A stretch of DNA of 22,442 bases, taken from the NCBI GenBank assembly GCA_910588565.1, contig CAJUPF010000053.1:1-22442 (forward strand), written 5' to 3'. Shown here one piece after another: positions 6,085-14,183 of the stretch (position 1 is the first letter of the stretch; the number at the start of each line of letters is the position of its first letter). The translations under genes were made by a program, and so were the position numbers. The notes below the pieces were generated by a model, which was given only the letters and a program-made list of their open reading frames with translations, had not been told where the DNA came from and did not search any database. Source of the stretch: an uncultured Lachnospiraceae bacterium. GTDB lineage: Bacteria; Bacillota; Clostridia; Lachnospirales; Lachnospiraceae.

Positions 6085-7476
6085 TTACTTCACACGGGCA
6101 CGTACTTCATCAATGGTTCCTGCATTTAAGAAATGACTCTCTGGTACGTCATCTAACTTACCTTCAATAATCTCACGGAATCCTCTCACTGTCTCAGCGA
6201 TTGGCACATACTTTCCTTCCAGTCCGGTAAACTGTCCCGCTACGAAGAATGGCTGGGACAAAAATCTCTGTACCTTCCTTGCACGGTTTACGACAAGTTT
6301 ATCATCCTCAGACAATTCATCCATACCAAGGATTGCAATAATATCCTGAAGCTCTTTATACTTCTGCAAAATCTCCTGTACGCCGCGGGCAACCTCAAAA
6401 TGCTCCTGCCCTACAATACGCGGATCGAGAATACGGGATGTAGATCCCAGCGGGTCAACTGCCGGATAAATACCAAGCTCTGCAATGGAACGCTCCAATA
6501 CGGTTGTCGCATCCAGATGGGCAAATGTCGTCGCCGGAGCCGGGTCAGTTAAGTCATCGGCCGGCACATAAACTGCCTGAACGGATGTAATAGAACCGCT
6601 CTTCGTGGATGTGATACGCTCCTGCAGCGCGCCCATCTCGGTCTGCAGCGTCGGCTGGTAACCAACGGCTGAGGGCATACGTCCCAGCAGCGCGGATACC
6701 TCAGAACCTGCCTGTGTAAAACGGAAGATATTATCAATAAATAACAATACATCCTTTCCGCCCTTATCACGGAAATATTCTGCCATCGTAAGTCCTGACA
6801 GCCCTACGCGCATTCTTGCTCCGGGCGGCTCATTCATCTGGCCGAATACCATGGTAGTCTTATCAATAACGCCGGATTCCTTCATTTCATAGTAAAGGTC
6901 ATTTCCCTCACGGGTACGCTCCCCTACACCGGTAAATACGGAATAACCGCCGTGCTCTGTTGCAATATTATGGATCAATTCCTGAATCAATACGGTTTTA
7001 CCAACACCTGCACCACCAAACAGTCCGATTTTACCACCCTTCTGATAGGGGCAGAGCAAATCCACGACTTTAATGCCTGTTTCCAGCATTTCCTGTGAGG
7101 TTGACTGCTCTTCAAAGGAAGGCGCTTTTCTATGGATTGGCCAGTATTCTACGTTCTTGGGCGCATCGATCTCATCGATCGGCTCTCCTAAGACGTTAAA
7201 CATACGTCCTAACGTATTCTCACCCACCGGAACACTGATGGATGCGCCAGTCGCTTCCGCATCCATTCCGCGGACAAGTCCGTCGGTAGAACCCATGGCA
7301 ATACATCTGACCGTATCATCACCCAGATGCTGAGACACTTCTACAACCAGCTTTTTACCATCATTCATGGTAACGTTAATTGCATCGTTAATCTCCGGCA
7401 GGTTCCCTTCTGAAAATTTAATATCCAGAACGGCTCCGATAATCTGAGTGATTTTACCTATATTCTTTTCTGCCAT
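6085..7476 (-). CDS. atpD: ATP synthase beta subunit (catalytic)
   Basis: A 463-residue catalytic F1 subunit. Walker A GGAGVGKT is at 154-161, the catalytic glutamate E186 is in GERTREGND, Walker B VLLFIDNI is at 243-250, and the signature around ALLGRMPSAVGYQPTL follows. The lever loop reads DELSEDD (386-392), a slight variant of DELSEED. No catalytic residue is missing and length is normal. AAGGAG lies about 12 nt before the ATG. The gap to atpG upstream is unusually long, at 213 bp, because of a tandem repeat array, which makes this junction the only loose one within the atp structural genes. Confidence 0.98.
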   Translation of the reverse strand: MAEKNIGKITQIIGAVLDIKFSEGNLPEINDAINVTMNDGKKLVVEVSQHLGDDTVRCIAMGSTDGLVRGMDAEATGASISVPVGENTLGRMFNVLGEPIDEIDAPKNVEYWPIHRKAPSFEEQSTSQEMLETGIKVVDLLCPYQKGGKIGLFGGAGVGKTVLIQELIHNIATEHGGYSVFTGVGERTREGNDLYYEMKESGVIDKTTMVFGQMNEPPGARMRVGLSGLTMAEYFRDKGGKDVLLFIDNIFRFTQAGSEVSALLGRMPSAVGYQPTLQTEMGALQERITSTKSGSITSVQAVYVPADDLTDPAPATTFAHLDATTVLERSIAELGIYPAVDPLGSTSRILDPRIVGQEHFEVARGVQEILQKYKELQDIIAILGMDELSEDDKLVVNRARKVQRFLSQPFFVAGQFTGLEGKYVPIAETVRGFREIIEGKLDDVPESHFLNAGTIDEVRARVK

Positions 7477-7561
7477 CTTTTTCTATCACTCCTTATTTTT
7501 ATTCCAACGGCCACCCCAAAAGCAGGACAGCCGCCTGATACATCAGCGCCCATTAAGATAT

Positions 7562-7699
7562 CCACTCCGGGCATCCCTTTATGCCATTCGGCAGTAATTA
7601 GGAAATACCACTCCGGGCATCCCTTTATGCCATTCGGCAGTAATTAGGAAATACCACTCCGGGCATCCCTTTATGCCATTCGGCAGTAATTAGGAAATT
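7562..7699. repeat. Three tandem 46-bp repeats at the atpG-atpD junction
   Basis: Units at 7562-7607, 7608-7653 and 7654-7699 are identical except for the last base of the third, which lies in the atpG coding end. On the transcribed strand each unit starts with the final atpG codons and the TAA stop, so extra copies lie wholly after the stop. Each unit contains GGCAT-N6-ATGCC, a small hairpin flanked by CCG/CGG. No spacers separate the units, so this is not a CRISPR array. The effect on atpD expression is unknown. Confidence 0.95.
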
Positions 7700-8544
7700 G
7701 CTGATGCACCTGCGATAATTTCTGTTAATTCCTGTGTAATTGAGCCCTGACGCGCTCTGTTATATTTCAGTGACAAATCACTAATCATTTCTTCTGCATT
7801 GCTTGTCGCAGAATCCATTGCCTGCATTCTGGCGCCGTTTTCACTGGCAACAGCTTCTACCAGCGCACCGTAAAATAAGCTTGTGATATATTTCGGTATA
7901 ATCATATCCAGCGCTTCTTCATCATTCGGCTCATAATTCATCAGAATGTTGGAATCCTCTGTCATATCCGCTTCATCAATCTCGACCGGAAGCAGCTTCA
8001 TCAGCGTCGGCTCATGGCTTACCGTATTTTTAAAATGCGTATAAGCCAGATAAATTTCACCGATTTCTTCTTCCTGATATGCCTTTAAAACACGTTTGCA
8101 GATCTCGGCTGCATCTTCATAAACAGGAGCGTCAATCACCGCTGAATCATCTGATACAACAGAATATCCCCTTCTGGTCAACGTATCCTTACCTTTGTTT
8201 CCAATGGCGTATATCTCCAGGTCTTCCTTTGGAAAGCCGCTCTCCGTAACCAGTTTCACAACATTGGAATTATAGCCGCCTGCCAGTCCTCGGTTAGAAG
8301 TAATTACTACAACTGCTTTTTTCTGCGATGCACTTTCCTTCAGATAGGGATGGTTAATCGTCCCGGATCGCTTCAAGATAGAACACACGGTCTGATACAT
8401 ATGATTAAAATACGGATTCGTTTCCTCTGCACGGTTTTTTGCCTTCTGCAGTTTAACGGTAGAAACAAGCTTCATAGCTTTCGTGATTTGCTGCGTACTC
8501 TGTATGCTGCTTCTTCTTCGCTTAATGTCCCTCATTGAGGCCAT
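7690..8544 (-). CDS. atpG: ATP synthase gamma subunit
   Basis: A 284-residue rotor shaft of F1. The conserved N-terminal helix MASMRDIKRRRSSIQSTQQI with TKAMKLVSTVKLQKA and the C-terminal helix NAEEMISDLSLKYNRARQGS with ITQELTEIIAGA form the coiled coil that turns inside alpha3beta3; the Rossmann-like middle includes VVVITSNRGLAGGYNSNVVK. Length is normal. The ATG at 8544 is used, with GGTGG upstream; an in-frame ATG three codons on is the alternative. It follows atpA by 19 bp. Its last codons and stop are part of the 46-bp repeat unit, so the repeat arose from the end of this gene. Confidence 0.97.
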   Translation of the reverse strand: MASMRDIKRRRSSIQSTQQITKAMKLVSTVKLQKAKNRAEETNPYFNHMYQTVCSILKRSGTINHPYLKESASQKKAVVVITSNRGLAGGYNSNVVKLVTESGFPKEDLEIYAIGNKGKDTLTRRGYSVVSDDSAVIDAPVYEDAAEICKRVLKAYQEEEIGEIYLAYTHFKNTVSHEPTLMKLLPVEIDEADMTEDSNILMNYEPNDEEALDMIIPKYITSLFYGALVEAVASENGARMQAMDSATSNAEEMISDLSLKYNRARQGSITQELTEIIAGASAIS

Positions 8545-8563
8545 ACTTATTCACCACCCGTTC

Positions 8564-10069
8564 CTACTTAAAAGATGCCTTACACTCTTCAATCGCTTTA
8601 ATCAATGCCTTCTCATTCTCATCCGTCATCTCTTTTACCGTACGGATCGATTCTAAGATTTCCGGATATTTCGTCTCAATATATTCAAACAGTTCATTCT
8701 GGAAACGTAAAATATCCTCTACCGGAATATCGAGCAGATATTTCTTTGTCGCTGCATAAATAATCACAACCTGGTTCTCAACAGGCATTGGCTGATACTG
8801 CGGCTGTTTTAAAATCTCCTGGATTCTTTCACCCTGCGCCAGCTTCTCCTTGGTATCGGCATCCAGTTCAGAGCCAAACTGGGAGAACGCGGCAAGCTCG
8901 CGGTACTGTGCAAGTTCCACACGGATCGGAGCCGCGATCTTTTTGATCGCCTTGATCTGTGCGGCGCCTCCTACACGGGATACGGACAAACCAGCGTTAA
9001 TTGCCGGACGGAAACCAGCGTTAAACATATCTGTTTCCAGATAAATCTGACCGTCTGTAATGGAAATTACATTCGTCGGAATATATGCGGAAACGTCGCC
9101 TGCCTGTGTTTCAATGATCGGAAGCGCTGTTAAAGAACCTCCGCCTAAGCTGTCATTTAGCTTCGCCGCACGCTCTAACAATCTGGAATGCAGATAGAAT
9201 ACGTCGCCCGGATAAGCCTCACGTCCTGGCGGCCTTCTCAGCAGCAAAGAGAGCGTACGGTAAGCTGTCGCATGTTTGCTCAAGTCATCATATACAACAA
9301 GCACATCTTCTCCGTTCTCCATCCATTCCTCGCCGATTGCACATCCGGAATACGGCGCGATATACTGTAAAGGAGCTAACTCACTGGCTGTAGAAGCGAC
9401 AACTGTCGTATAAGCCATAGCGCCAAACTCTTCCAATGTCTTTACAATTGAAGCAACGGTAGAAGCCTTCTGTCCGATTGCTACATAAATACATTTTACC
9501 CCTTTGCCTCTCTGATTGATAATCGTATCAATCGCGATTGCTGTCTTACCGGTCTGTTTATCACCAATGATAAGCTCACGCTGGCCTCTGCCGATCGGGA
9601 TCATGGCGTCAATCGCCTTAATACCGGTCTGCAGCGGGGTATCTACGGATTTTCTGGAAATAACGCCGCTTGCCACACGTTCAATCTTACGATATTTATC
9701 TGTCTCAATCGGTCCTTTCCCATCAATTGGCTGGCCCAATGCATTGACTACACGTCCTGACATTGCATCGCCAACCGGAACTTCTACTACTCGTCCTGTG
9801 GTCTTAACAGTATCTCCCTCATTGATGCTCTTGCTGTCGCCTAACAAAACAGCGCCGACATTATCTTCCTCTAAGTTCAATACCATTCCATATACTTCAC
9901 CAGGGAATTCAAGAAGCTCACCCTGCATTGCATTCTCCAGGCCATGGATACGGGCGATACCGTCTGCCACCTGGATAACGGTACCCACATCTGCTACCTG
10001 AAGCTGCGCTGCATATCTTTTAATTTGCTCTTTAATCACAGAACTGATCTCTTCTGGTCTTAAATTCAT
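8564..10069 (-). CDS. atpA: ATP synthase alpha subunit
   Basis: A 501-residue non-catalytic F1 subunit. Walker A GDKQTGKT is at 169-176, Walker B region VLVVYDDLSKHA is at about 256-267, and the arginine finger R365 is in LSVSRVGGAAQ. The start is taken as the ATG at 10069 (MNLRPEEISS), which overlaps the atpH stop as ATGA and has AGGTGA at about 10 nt; an ATG three codons earlier (10078) is possible but too close to that site. Overlap with atpH suggests coupled translation and fixed stoichiometry. Length and all key residues are normal. Confidence 0.97.
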   Translation of the reverse strand: MNLRPEEISSVIKEQIKRYAAQLQVADVGTVIQVADGIARIHGLENAMQGELLEFPGEVYGMVLNLEEDNVGAVLLGDSKSINEGDTVKTTGRVVEVPVGDAMSGRVVNALGQPIDGKGPIETDKYRKIERVASGVISRKSVDTPLQTGIKAIDAMIPIGRGQRELIIGDKQTGKTAIAIDTIINQRGKGVKCIYVAIGQKASTVASIVKTLEEFGAMAYTTVVASTASELAPLQYIAPYSGCAIGEEWMENGEDVLVVYDDLSKHATAYRTLSLLLRRPPGREAYPGDVFYLHSRLLERAAKLNDSLGGGSLTALPIIETQAGDVSAYIPTNVISITDGQIYLETDMFNAGFRPAINAGLSVSRVGGAAQIKAIKKIAAPIRVELAQYRELAAFSQFGSELDADTKEKLAQGERIQEILKQPQYQPMPVENQVVIIYAATKKYLLDIPVEDILRFQNELFEYIETKYPEILESIRTVKEMTDENEKALIKAIEECKASFK

Positions 10070-10632
10070 GGAGCGCATTCACCTACTTTCAACTGAATTT
10101 TGGATAATTCTCTGGATAAATCGTAGAGCTTCGTCCGAATACTGCTGTCTACGACACGATCCTTAATCCGAATCACCATACCGCCAATCAGTGCGGCATC
10201 TACATCATAGTGCATCTCAAATTCCACATACTTTGTCGTCTGAATCAGCTTCTTTGTCAACTGCTCCTTCTGTGCGTCTGTCAACGCTGCGGCAGATGTC
10301 ACATAAGCCGTACCGATCTGTTTCGATTCCTTTACCTCAGTAATGAAATACTCCAGTACGGATTCTAATTCACCAAAGTGTCCCTTATCCACAATCATGC
10401 GCATAAGACCGACGATTTCATCGGAAATCTTTCCTTTGAAAATGTTCTCTATGATCTGAATCTTTTCTTCTTTTACAATTTTAGGATGAGTCATCAATTT
10501 GGATAATTCGGCATTCTCTTTTAAAACCGCGCATACGCTGCACACTTCTTCATAAAAAGCATCCATCTTGCGGGATTCTGCCGCCACCTCAAACAATGCA
10601 TCACCATATGTTTTTGATACTAGCTTAGCCAT
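10066..10632 (-). CDS. atpH: ATP synthase delta subunit
   Basis: A 188-residue F1 peripheral-stalk subunit that joins the top of F1 to the b subunits. It starts MAKLVSKTYGDALFEVAAES, the typical family opening, with an N-terminal helical bundle and a C-terminal part ending in the conserved VDAALIGGMVIRIKDRVVDS. Its start overlaps the atpF stop by 13 bp and its stop overlaps the atpA start by 4 bp. Only a weak ribosome binding site is visible, in keeping with coupling to atpF. Confidence 0.95.
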   Translation of the reverse strand: MAKLVSKTYGDALFEVAAESRKMDAFYEEVCSVCAVLKENAELSKLMTHPKIVKEEKIQIIENIFKGKISDEIVGLMRMIVDKGHFGELESVLEYFITEVKESKQIGTAYVTSAAALTDAQKEQLTKKLIQTTKYVEFEMHYDVDAALIGGMVIRIKDRVVDSSIRTKLYDLSRELSKIQLKVGECAP

Positions 10633-11135
10633 GTCGAATCACCCATTTCTTTCAATGTCTCTTCTACAAGCGAATTCTGAATCTTCGTATCAATAGAAGC
10701 GGAGACTACCTTTGCAGCCATCATGGAAGCAATGGAAATCATCTCCTGTTTTACTTCATCTACTGCACGTTTCTTCTCCAGAACTGCCTCTTCATTCGCC
10801 CTGGCAATGATACGGGCAGCTTCTGCCTTAGCCTCTTCAATAATCTTAGACTCATTTTTTAAAGCCTTCTGTCTGGCTTCACTTAAGATTTGCTCTGCTT
10901 CTTTGTCTACGTTTCTGAGCTTTCCTTCGTACTGCTCTTTGAGCTTGGCCGCCGCCGCTTTATCCGTAACGGCATCATCGATATTCTTCTTAATGCCTTC
11001 CTGTCTGTCCTTTAACATCTTGCGAACCGGGTTAAACAAAAGATAGCTCCCCAAAAGGAACAGTACAAACACAGATGCGCCAAACTGCAAAGCATCCATC
11101 AAAAGCTGCATATCAAGTCCAAACAACCTGTCCAT
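10620..11135 (-). CDS. atpF: ATP synthase b subunit
   Basis: A 171-residue stator subunit. One membrane helix (about 13-34, LMDALQFGASVFVLFLLGSY) is followed by the conserved FNPVRKMLKDRQEGI and a long charged helix rich in alanine, lysine and glutamate that reaches up to delta. Only one b-type gene is present, so the stalk would be a homodimer. The ATG at 11135 has GGAGG about 15 nt upstream, a longer gap than usual; the alternative ATG eight codons on has no better site. Confidence 0.95.
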   Translation of the reverse strand: MDRLFGLDMQLLMDALQFGASVFVLFLLGSYLLFNPVRKMLKDRQEGIKKNIDDAVTDKAAAAKLKEQYEGKLRNVDKEAEQILSEARQKALKNESKIIEEAKAEAARIIARANEEAVLEKKRAVDEVKQEMISIASMMAAKVVSASIDTKIQNSLVEETLKEMGDSTWLS

Positions 11136-11204
11136 AATTTAGAAGTTCACCCTCCTTTCCGTATTTACTTTTCAAAAAACTGCCATAAGGCATAGCGGTA
11201 TCCA

Positions 11205-11462
11205 TTAGCCCACTAATGGTTTTACGAAAAGTAAGAGGATTGCAACTAATAAACCATACAGACCGGTTGTCTCGGCAACCGCCTGGCCTAATAACATGGT
11301 AGATGTAATGTCAGATTTTGCTCCCGGATTCCTTCCTACTGCATTCGCTGCATAACCAGCCGCGATACCCTGGCCGATACCAGGTCCGATACCCGCGATA
11401 ACTGCAAGACCTGCGCCGATTGCTGAACAAGCTAAAATTAAATCGTTTCCTGAAATATTCAT
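11205..11462 (-). CDS. atpE: ATP synthase c subunit, Na+-type signature
   Basis: An 85-residue two-helix proteolipid that forms the rotor ring. Helix 1 has IGAGLAVIAGIGPGIGQG, the polar loop is GRNPGAKSD, and helix 2 has the ion-binding GQAVAETTGLYGLL. Residues P27, Q31, V62, E64, T65 and Y69 correspond to the set (P28, Q32, V63, E65, S66, Y70) that binds Na+ in the Ilyobacter c-ring, with Thr for Ser. Proton-type rings usually lack the Gln and the hydroxyl after the Glu. Na+ coupling is therefore inferred. AGGAGG lies 9 nt before the ATG. A single c gene is present. Confidence 0.97.
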   Translation of the reverse strand: MNISGNDLILACSAIGAGLAVIAGIGPGIGQGIAAGYAANAVGRNPGAKSDITSTMLLGQAVAETTGLYGLLVAILLLFVKPLVG

Positions 11463-11500
11463 AATAAATTCCTCCTAAAAAATTTAAAATAGTAAATACA

Positions 11501-12220
11501 TTATTCTGTGTCAAATGCCTGCCCGATAAACGTCATGCTAAGCATACAGAATACATACGTCTGAATTGCTCCTGAGAACAAATCAAAATACACATGCAGT
11601 ACGGATGGCCAGAAAGTTGCAATCCAGCCTAACAGCCCGTAAACAAGCGCCATAATAATAGTTCCTGATAATACGTTTGCAAACAAACGCAGAGACAGAG
11701 AAACCGGTACCGCCAGTTCACTGATTATATTAATCGGTATCCAGAATACCCACGGCTCGCATAATCCTTTGACTACGCCTGAAACATGCTGATGTTTAAA
11801 CTTATTGAACCATATCGTGCCAAAGGTCATAATCCCCAGCGCAAATGTTACGCCATAATCTGCCGTCGGCGGCCGAAGGCCAAACACGCCTGAAATATTG
11901 CTCATCAGGATAAACATAAATATTGTGCTGATATAGTTGACAAATTTGGGGGAATTGACTCCCATAACGCTCTGAACCATACCGTCCAGCTTTTCTACAA
12001 TCAGCTCAACCACATTCTGAAATCCATCCGGTACTTCTTTCGCCTGGCTGATCTTTCTGTTCGCGGCAATAAAAAAGCCAATCAGAATTATCATAACAAT
12101 CAACAGGCATACATGCGTGGTCGTAATCCAGCAGGTCTGCCCGAATACTTCATAAGAAATCAGGCCATGCACCATAATATCAATGTCCGCATCAGAAGCC
12201 ATTAAAATTGCATTATTCAC
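11501..12220 (-). CDS. atpB: ATP synthase a subunit
   Basis: A 239-residue Fo stator channel. The essential stator arginine is R178 in SLSLRLFANVLSG, within the conserved ISELAVPVSLSLRL helix; the last helices contain FSGAIQTYVFCMLSMTFIG. Five to six membrane helices are visible. The start is GTG at 12220, with AAAGGAGG 7 nt upstream; no ATG fits the site better. It follows atpI by 18 bp and precedes atpE by 38 bp. Family and key residue are clear. Confidence 0.97.
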   Translation of the reverse strand: MNNAILMASDADIDIMVHGLISYEVFGQTCWITTTHVCLLIVMIILIGFFIAANRKISQAKEVPDGFQNVVELIVEKLDGMVQSVMGVNSPKFVNYISTIFMFILMSNISGVFGLRPPTADYGVTFALGIMTFGTIWFNKFKHQHVSGVVKGLCEPWVFWIPINIISELAVPVSLSLRLFANVLSGTIIMALVYGLLGWIATFWPSVLHVYFDLFSGAIQTYVFCMLSMTFIGQAFDTE

Positions 12221-12238
12221 ATTCTCACCTCCTTTACC

Positions 12239-12658
12239 TTATTCCTCCATTCCACTTTCTTTGGAATATTCCCCCCTCCCCTGCCGTTTTATAATAACTT
12301 TATGCAAAAACGGCTGCATATAGGCAGCTATTTTCAGGCCCATCACTCCAACAAACGCGGCAATCGGACTGCCCAGATGGAAATAAATGATGCATAAAAA
12401 CACCAGAACCACCACAATATAACGGATTAACGACATGGCAATCAGTTTTCCCTGGCTGCTGCCGATGCTTACAGCATCTTCGATCACAACTGCCATATGG
12501 ATCGCCATTCCAATCGCCAGAATTACGCCAATCCACAGTCCGGTAGAATATAAAAGCTTATCTTCTGCCATCCATATCCCAATACACTGCGCAAAAACCC
12601 CATAAATCAGGATTGCCAGAACCAGCTCCGGCAGCGCCTTATTCAGTCTTCTTAACAT
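12239..12658 (-). CDS. atpI: AtpI-like ATP synthase assembly protein
   Basis: A 139-residue membrane protein with about four hydrophobic helices (near 15-32, 41-62, 80-98 and 103-120). Position just before atpB, size and helix layout match AtpI (subunit I), which aids c-ring assembly and may handle Mg2+ in related bacteria. The sequence is only weakly conserved in this family, so the call rests on position and topology. The ATG at 12658 is chosen over a TTG at 12739 because the latter would bury most of the preceding gene's end; the chosen start overlaps atpZ by 20 bp. The C-terminal tail is charged and cytoplasmic. Confidence 0.8.
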   Translation of the reverse strand: MLRRLNKALPELVLAILIYGVFAQCIGIWMAEDKLLYSTGLWIGVILAIGMAIHMAVVIEDAVSIGSSQGKLIAMSLIRYIVVVLVFLCIIYFHLGSPIAAFVGVMGLKIAAYMQPFLHKVIIKRQGRGEYSKESGMEE

Positions 12659-12890
12659 GTTTTGTATCCCTGTCGCTTTCCTGCTCAAAAATTTTCTTCG
12701 CCAGTCTGTAGATATTGCTAAAACCTGCCAGCGCCCCAATAAAAAACAATGGCACTACAATGATTATCATATCATATTTTTTTCCAATATATACCCCCAG
12801 CAGCGTGCACATCAGAATCGGAGCAATCATATTGATTCCAAACTGCATCACCATTGCAAAGGACTGATACACATTTTTTTTATATTTCAT
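12639..12890 (-). CDS. atpZ: AtpZ-type protein (ATPase_gene1)
   Basis: An 83-residue protein with two membrane helices (about 9-33 and 39-59) separated by YIGKKYDM, the pattern of AtpZ, a partner of AtpI found at the head of many atp operons and linked to c-ring assembly or Ca2+/Mg2+ transport. It begins MKYKKNVYQSFAMVMQFGIN with GAGAGG 8 nt upstream; a longer open frame to 13061 would overlap the dCMP deaminase gene and is rejected. It overlaps the start of atpI by 20 bp. Confidence 0.82.
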   Translation of the reverse strand: MKYKKNVYQSFAMVMQFGINMIAPILMCTLLGVYIGKKYDMIIIVVPLFFIGALAGFSNIYRLAKKIFEQESDRDTKHVKKTE

Positions 12891-12975
12891 ACAATGCCTC
12901 TCTGCTGCGCTTCCTTCTGCAGCCGCATACTTACTGCGCAGCCAGCGGCACAGAACATCCAGAAGCCTGACGCAA

Positions 12976-13461
12976 TTATACGCGCAGGCAGATTTCCCTG
13001 TCGGTGTGCCCGTACTTATAATACCGCACGCCTGCTGCATCCAGCATTCGCTTCGATGCAATCACCGGCGGCGTATGCTTATATTTATCACAGTCATATA
13101 CAATCGTCTTAATCCCTGCCTGAATAATCGCTTTTGCACATTCATTGCAGGGAAACAGCGATACATACAGCTTCGCCCCCTCTAAACTGCCGCCCCGGTA
13201 GTTCAGAATCGCGTTCAGCTCACTATGGGTGGTATACAGATATTTATTATCCAGAGGCTCCCCTTCCCTTGCCCAAGGGAAGTCATCATCAGCGCAGCCA
13301 GCGGGGAATCCATTGTACCCCATTGATAAAATCTTATTATCCTCACTGACAATACATGCGCCTACCTGCGTATGCGGATCTTTTGACCGCATGGCAGATA
13401 ACATCGCCACACCCATAAAATACTCATCCCAGCTGATATAACCCTGTCTTTTATCACCCAT
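12976..13461 (-). CDS. comEB: dCMP deaminase (ComEB-like)
   Basis: A 161-residue zinc deaminase that converts dCMP to dUMP for thymidylate synthesis. The catalytic H79-S-E81 is in TTHSELNAILN and the zinc cysteines C105 and C108 are in PCNECAKAI. The N-terminal WDEYFMGVAMLSAMRSKDP and SMGYNGFPAGC are typical of the family. The ATG has GGAGGAGGAGG directly upstream. It lies 85 bp after upp and 85 bp before atpZ on the same strand. Whether it takes part in competence, as the B. subtilis name suggests, cannot be judged; the deaminase call is firm. Confidence 0.93.
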   Translation of the reverse strand: MGDKRQGYISWDEYFMGVAMLSAMRSKDPHTQVGACIVSEDNKILSMGYNGFPAGCADDDFPWAREGEPLDNKYLYTTHSELNAILNYRGGSLEGAKLYVSLFPCNECAKAIIQAGIKTIVYDCDKYKHTPPVIASKRMLDAAGVRYYKYGHTDREICLRV

Positions 13462-13546
13462 AAACCTCCTCCTCCCAGAACATATTTGAAGATTTTCCCG
13501 CCATCAGCCATCACAACCTCATTGTCTCTGTTTTCAATGGCAATAA

Positions 13547-14176
13547 TTACTTTGTGCCAAAGATCCGATCTCCCGCATCTCCTAAACCCGGCACTATATA
13601 GCAATCTTCATTCAGATGATCATCTAACGCCCCAATATAGACGTCTACATCCGGATGCGCTTCCTGCATCTTCTTCACCCCTTCAGGCGCTGCGATAATG
13701 CACATAAACCGGATATTTTTCACCCCTTTATCCTTTAACATCTGGATCGCCGCAGCGGCAGAACCTCCTGTTGCAAGCATAGGATCCACTACAAACACTT
13801 CCCGCTCCGAACAATCCTCCGGCAGTTTACAGTAATACTCAACCGGCTCTTTCGTCTCTGGATCGCGGTACAGTCCGATATGGCCCACCTTCGCCGCCGG
13901 GATCAGATTCAGCATCCCGTCCACCATTCCAAGGCCTGCACGCAGAATCGGAATCACTGCCAGCTTCTTGCCCTGCAGCGCTTTTGCGGTTGTTTTACAG
14001 ATTGGCGTCTCGATTTCCACATCTGTCAGCTTCAAATCCCGCGTAGCCTCAAAGCACATCAGCATCGCAATCTCACTGACTAACGTCCGAAAATCCTTTG
14101 ACCCGGTCTGAATCCGGCGGGCCCAGCCAATTTTATGCTGAATCAGCGGATGATCCATAACAATCACTTTTGACAT
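13547..14176 (-). CDS. upp: Uracil phosphoribosyltransferase
   Basis: A 209-residue enzyme that makes UMP from uracil and PRPP. The PRPP loop DPMLATGGS is at 131-139, PILRAGLGMVDGM lies near 76-88, and the uracil-binding C-terminus YIVPGLGDAGDRIFGTK is complete. Length is typical. GAGGGG precedes the ATG, which lies 7 bp after the phosphatase-like gene. Its pairing with dCMP deaminase gives a small pyrimidine-salvage group at the head of the ATP synthase genes. Confidence 0.97.
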   Translation of the reverse strand: MSKVIVMDHPLIQHKIGWARRIQTGSKDFRTLVSEIAMLMCFEATRDLKLTDVEIETPICKTTAKALQGKKLAVIPILRAGLGMVDGMLNLIPAAKVGHIGLYRDPETKEPVEYYCKLPEDCSEREVFVVDPMLATGGSAAAAIQMLKDKGVKNIRFMCIIAAPEGVKKMQEAHPDVDVYIGALDDHLNEDCYIVPGLGDAGDRIFGTK

Positions 14177-14183
14177 ATACCCC

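Noticed and set aside
7562..7699. CRISPR-like repeated units
   Set aside because: The 46-bp units are directly adjacent with no spacers and overlap the end of atpG; this is a tandem repeat.
9516..10001. 161-codon plus-strand frame opposite atpA
   Set aside because: Antisense shadow of a highly conserved gene, with low-complexity Ser/Thr/Pro text and no ribosome binding site.
12891..13061. N-terminal extension of AtpZ
   Set aside because: It would overlap the dCMP deaminase gene, is not hydrophobic as family members are, and a good ribosome binding site lies before the internal ATG at 12890.
13362..13604. Minus-strand frame between upp and the dCMP deaminase gene with protein-like text (VIIAIENRDNEVVMADGGKI)
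   Set aside because: It overlaps both flanking genes in another frame and has no start with a ribosome binding site of its own; the unique part is only about 85 bp. I could not assign it to a family.
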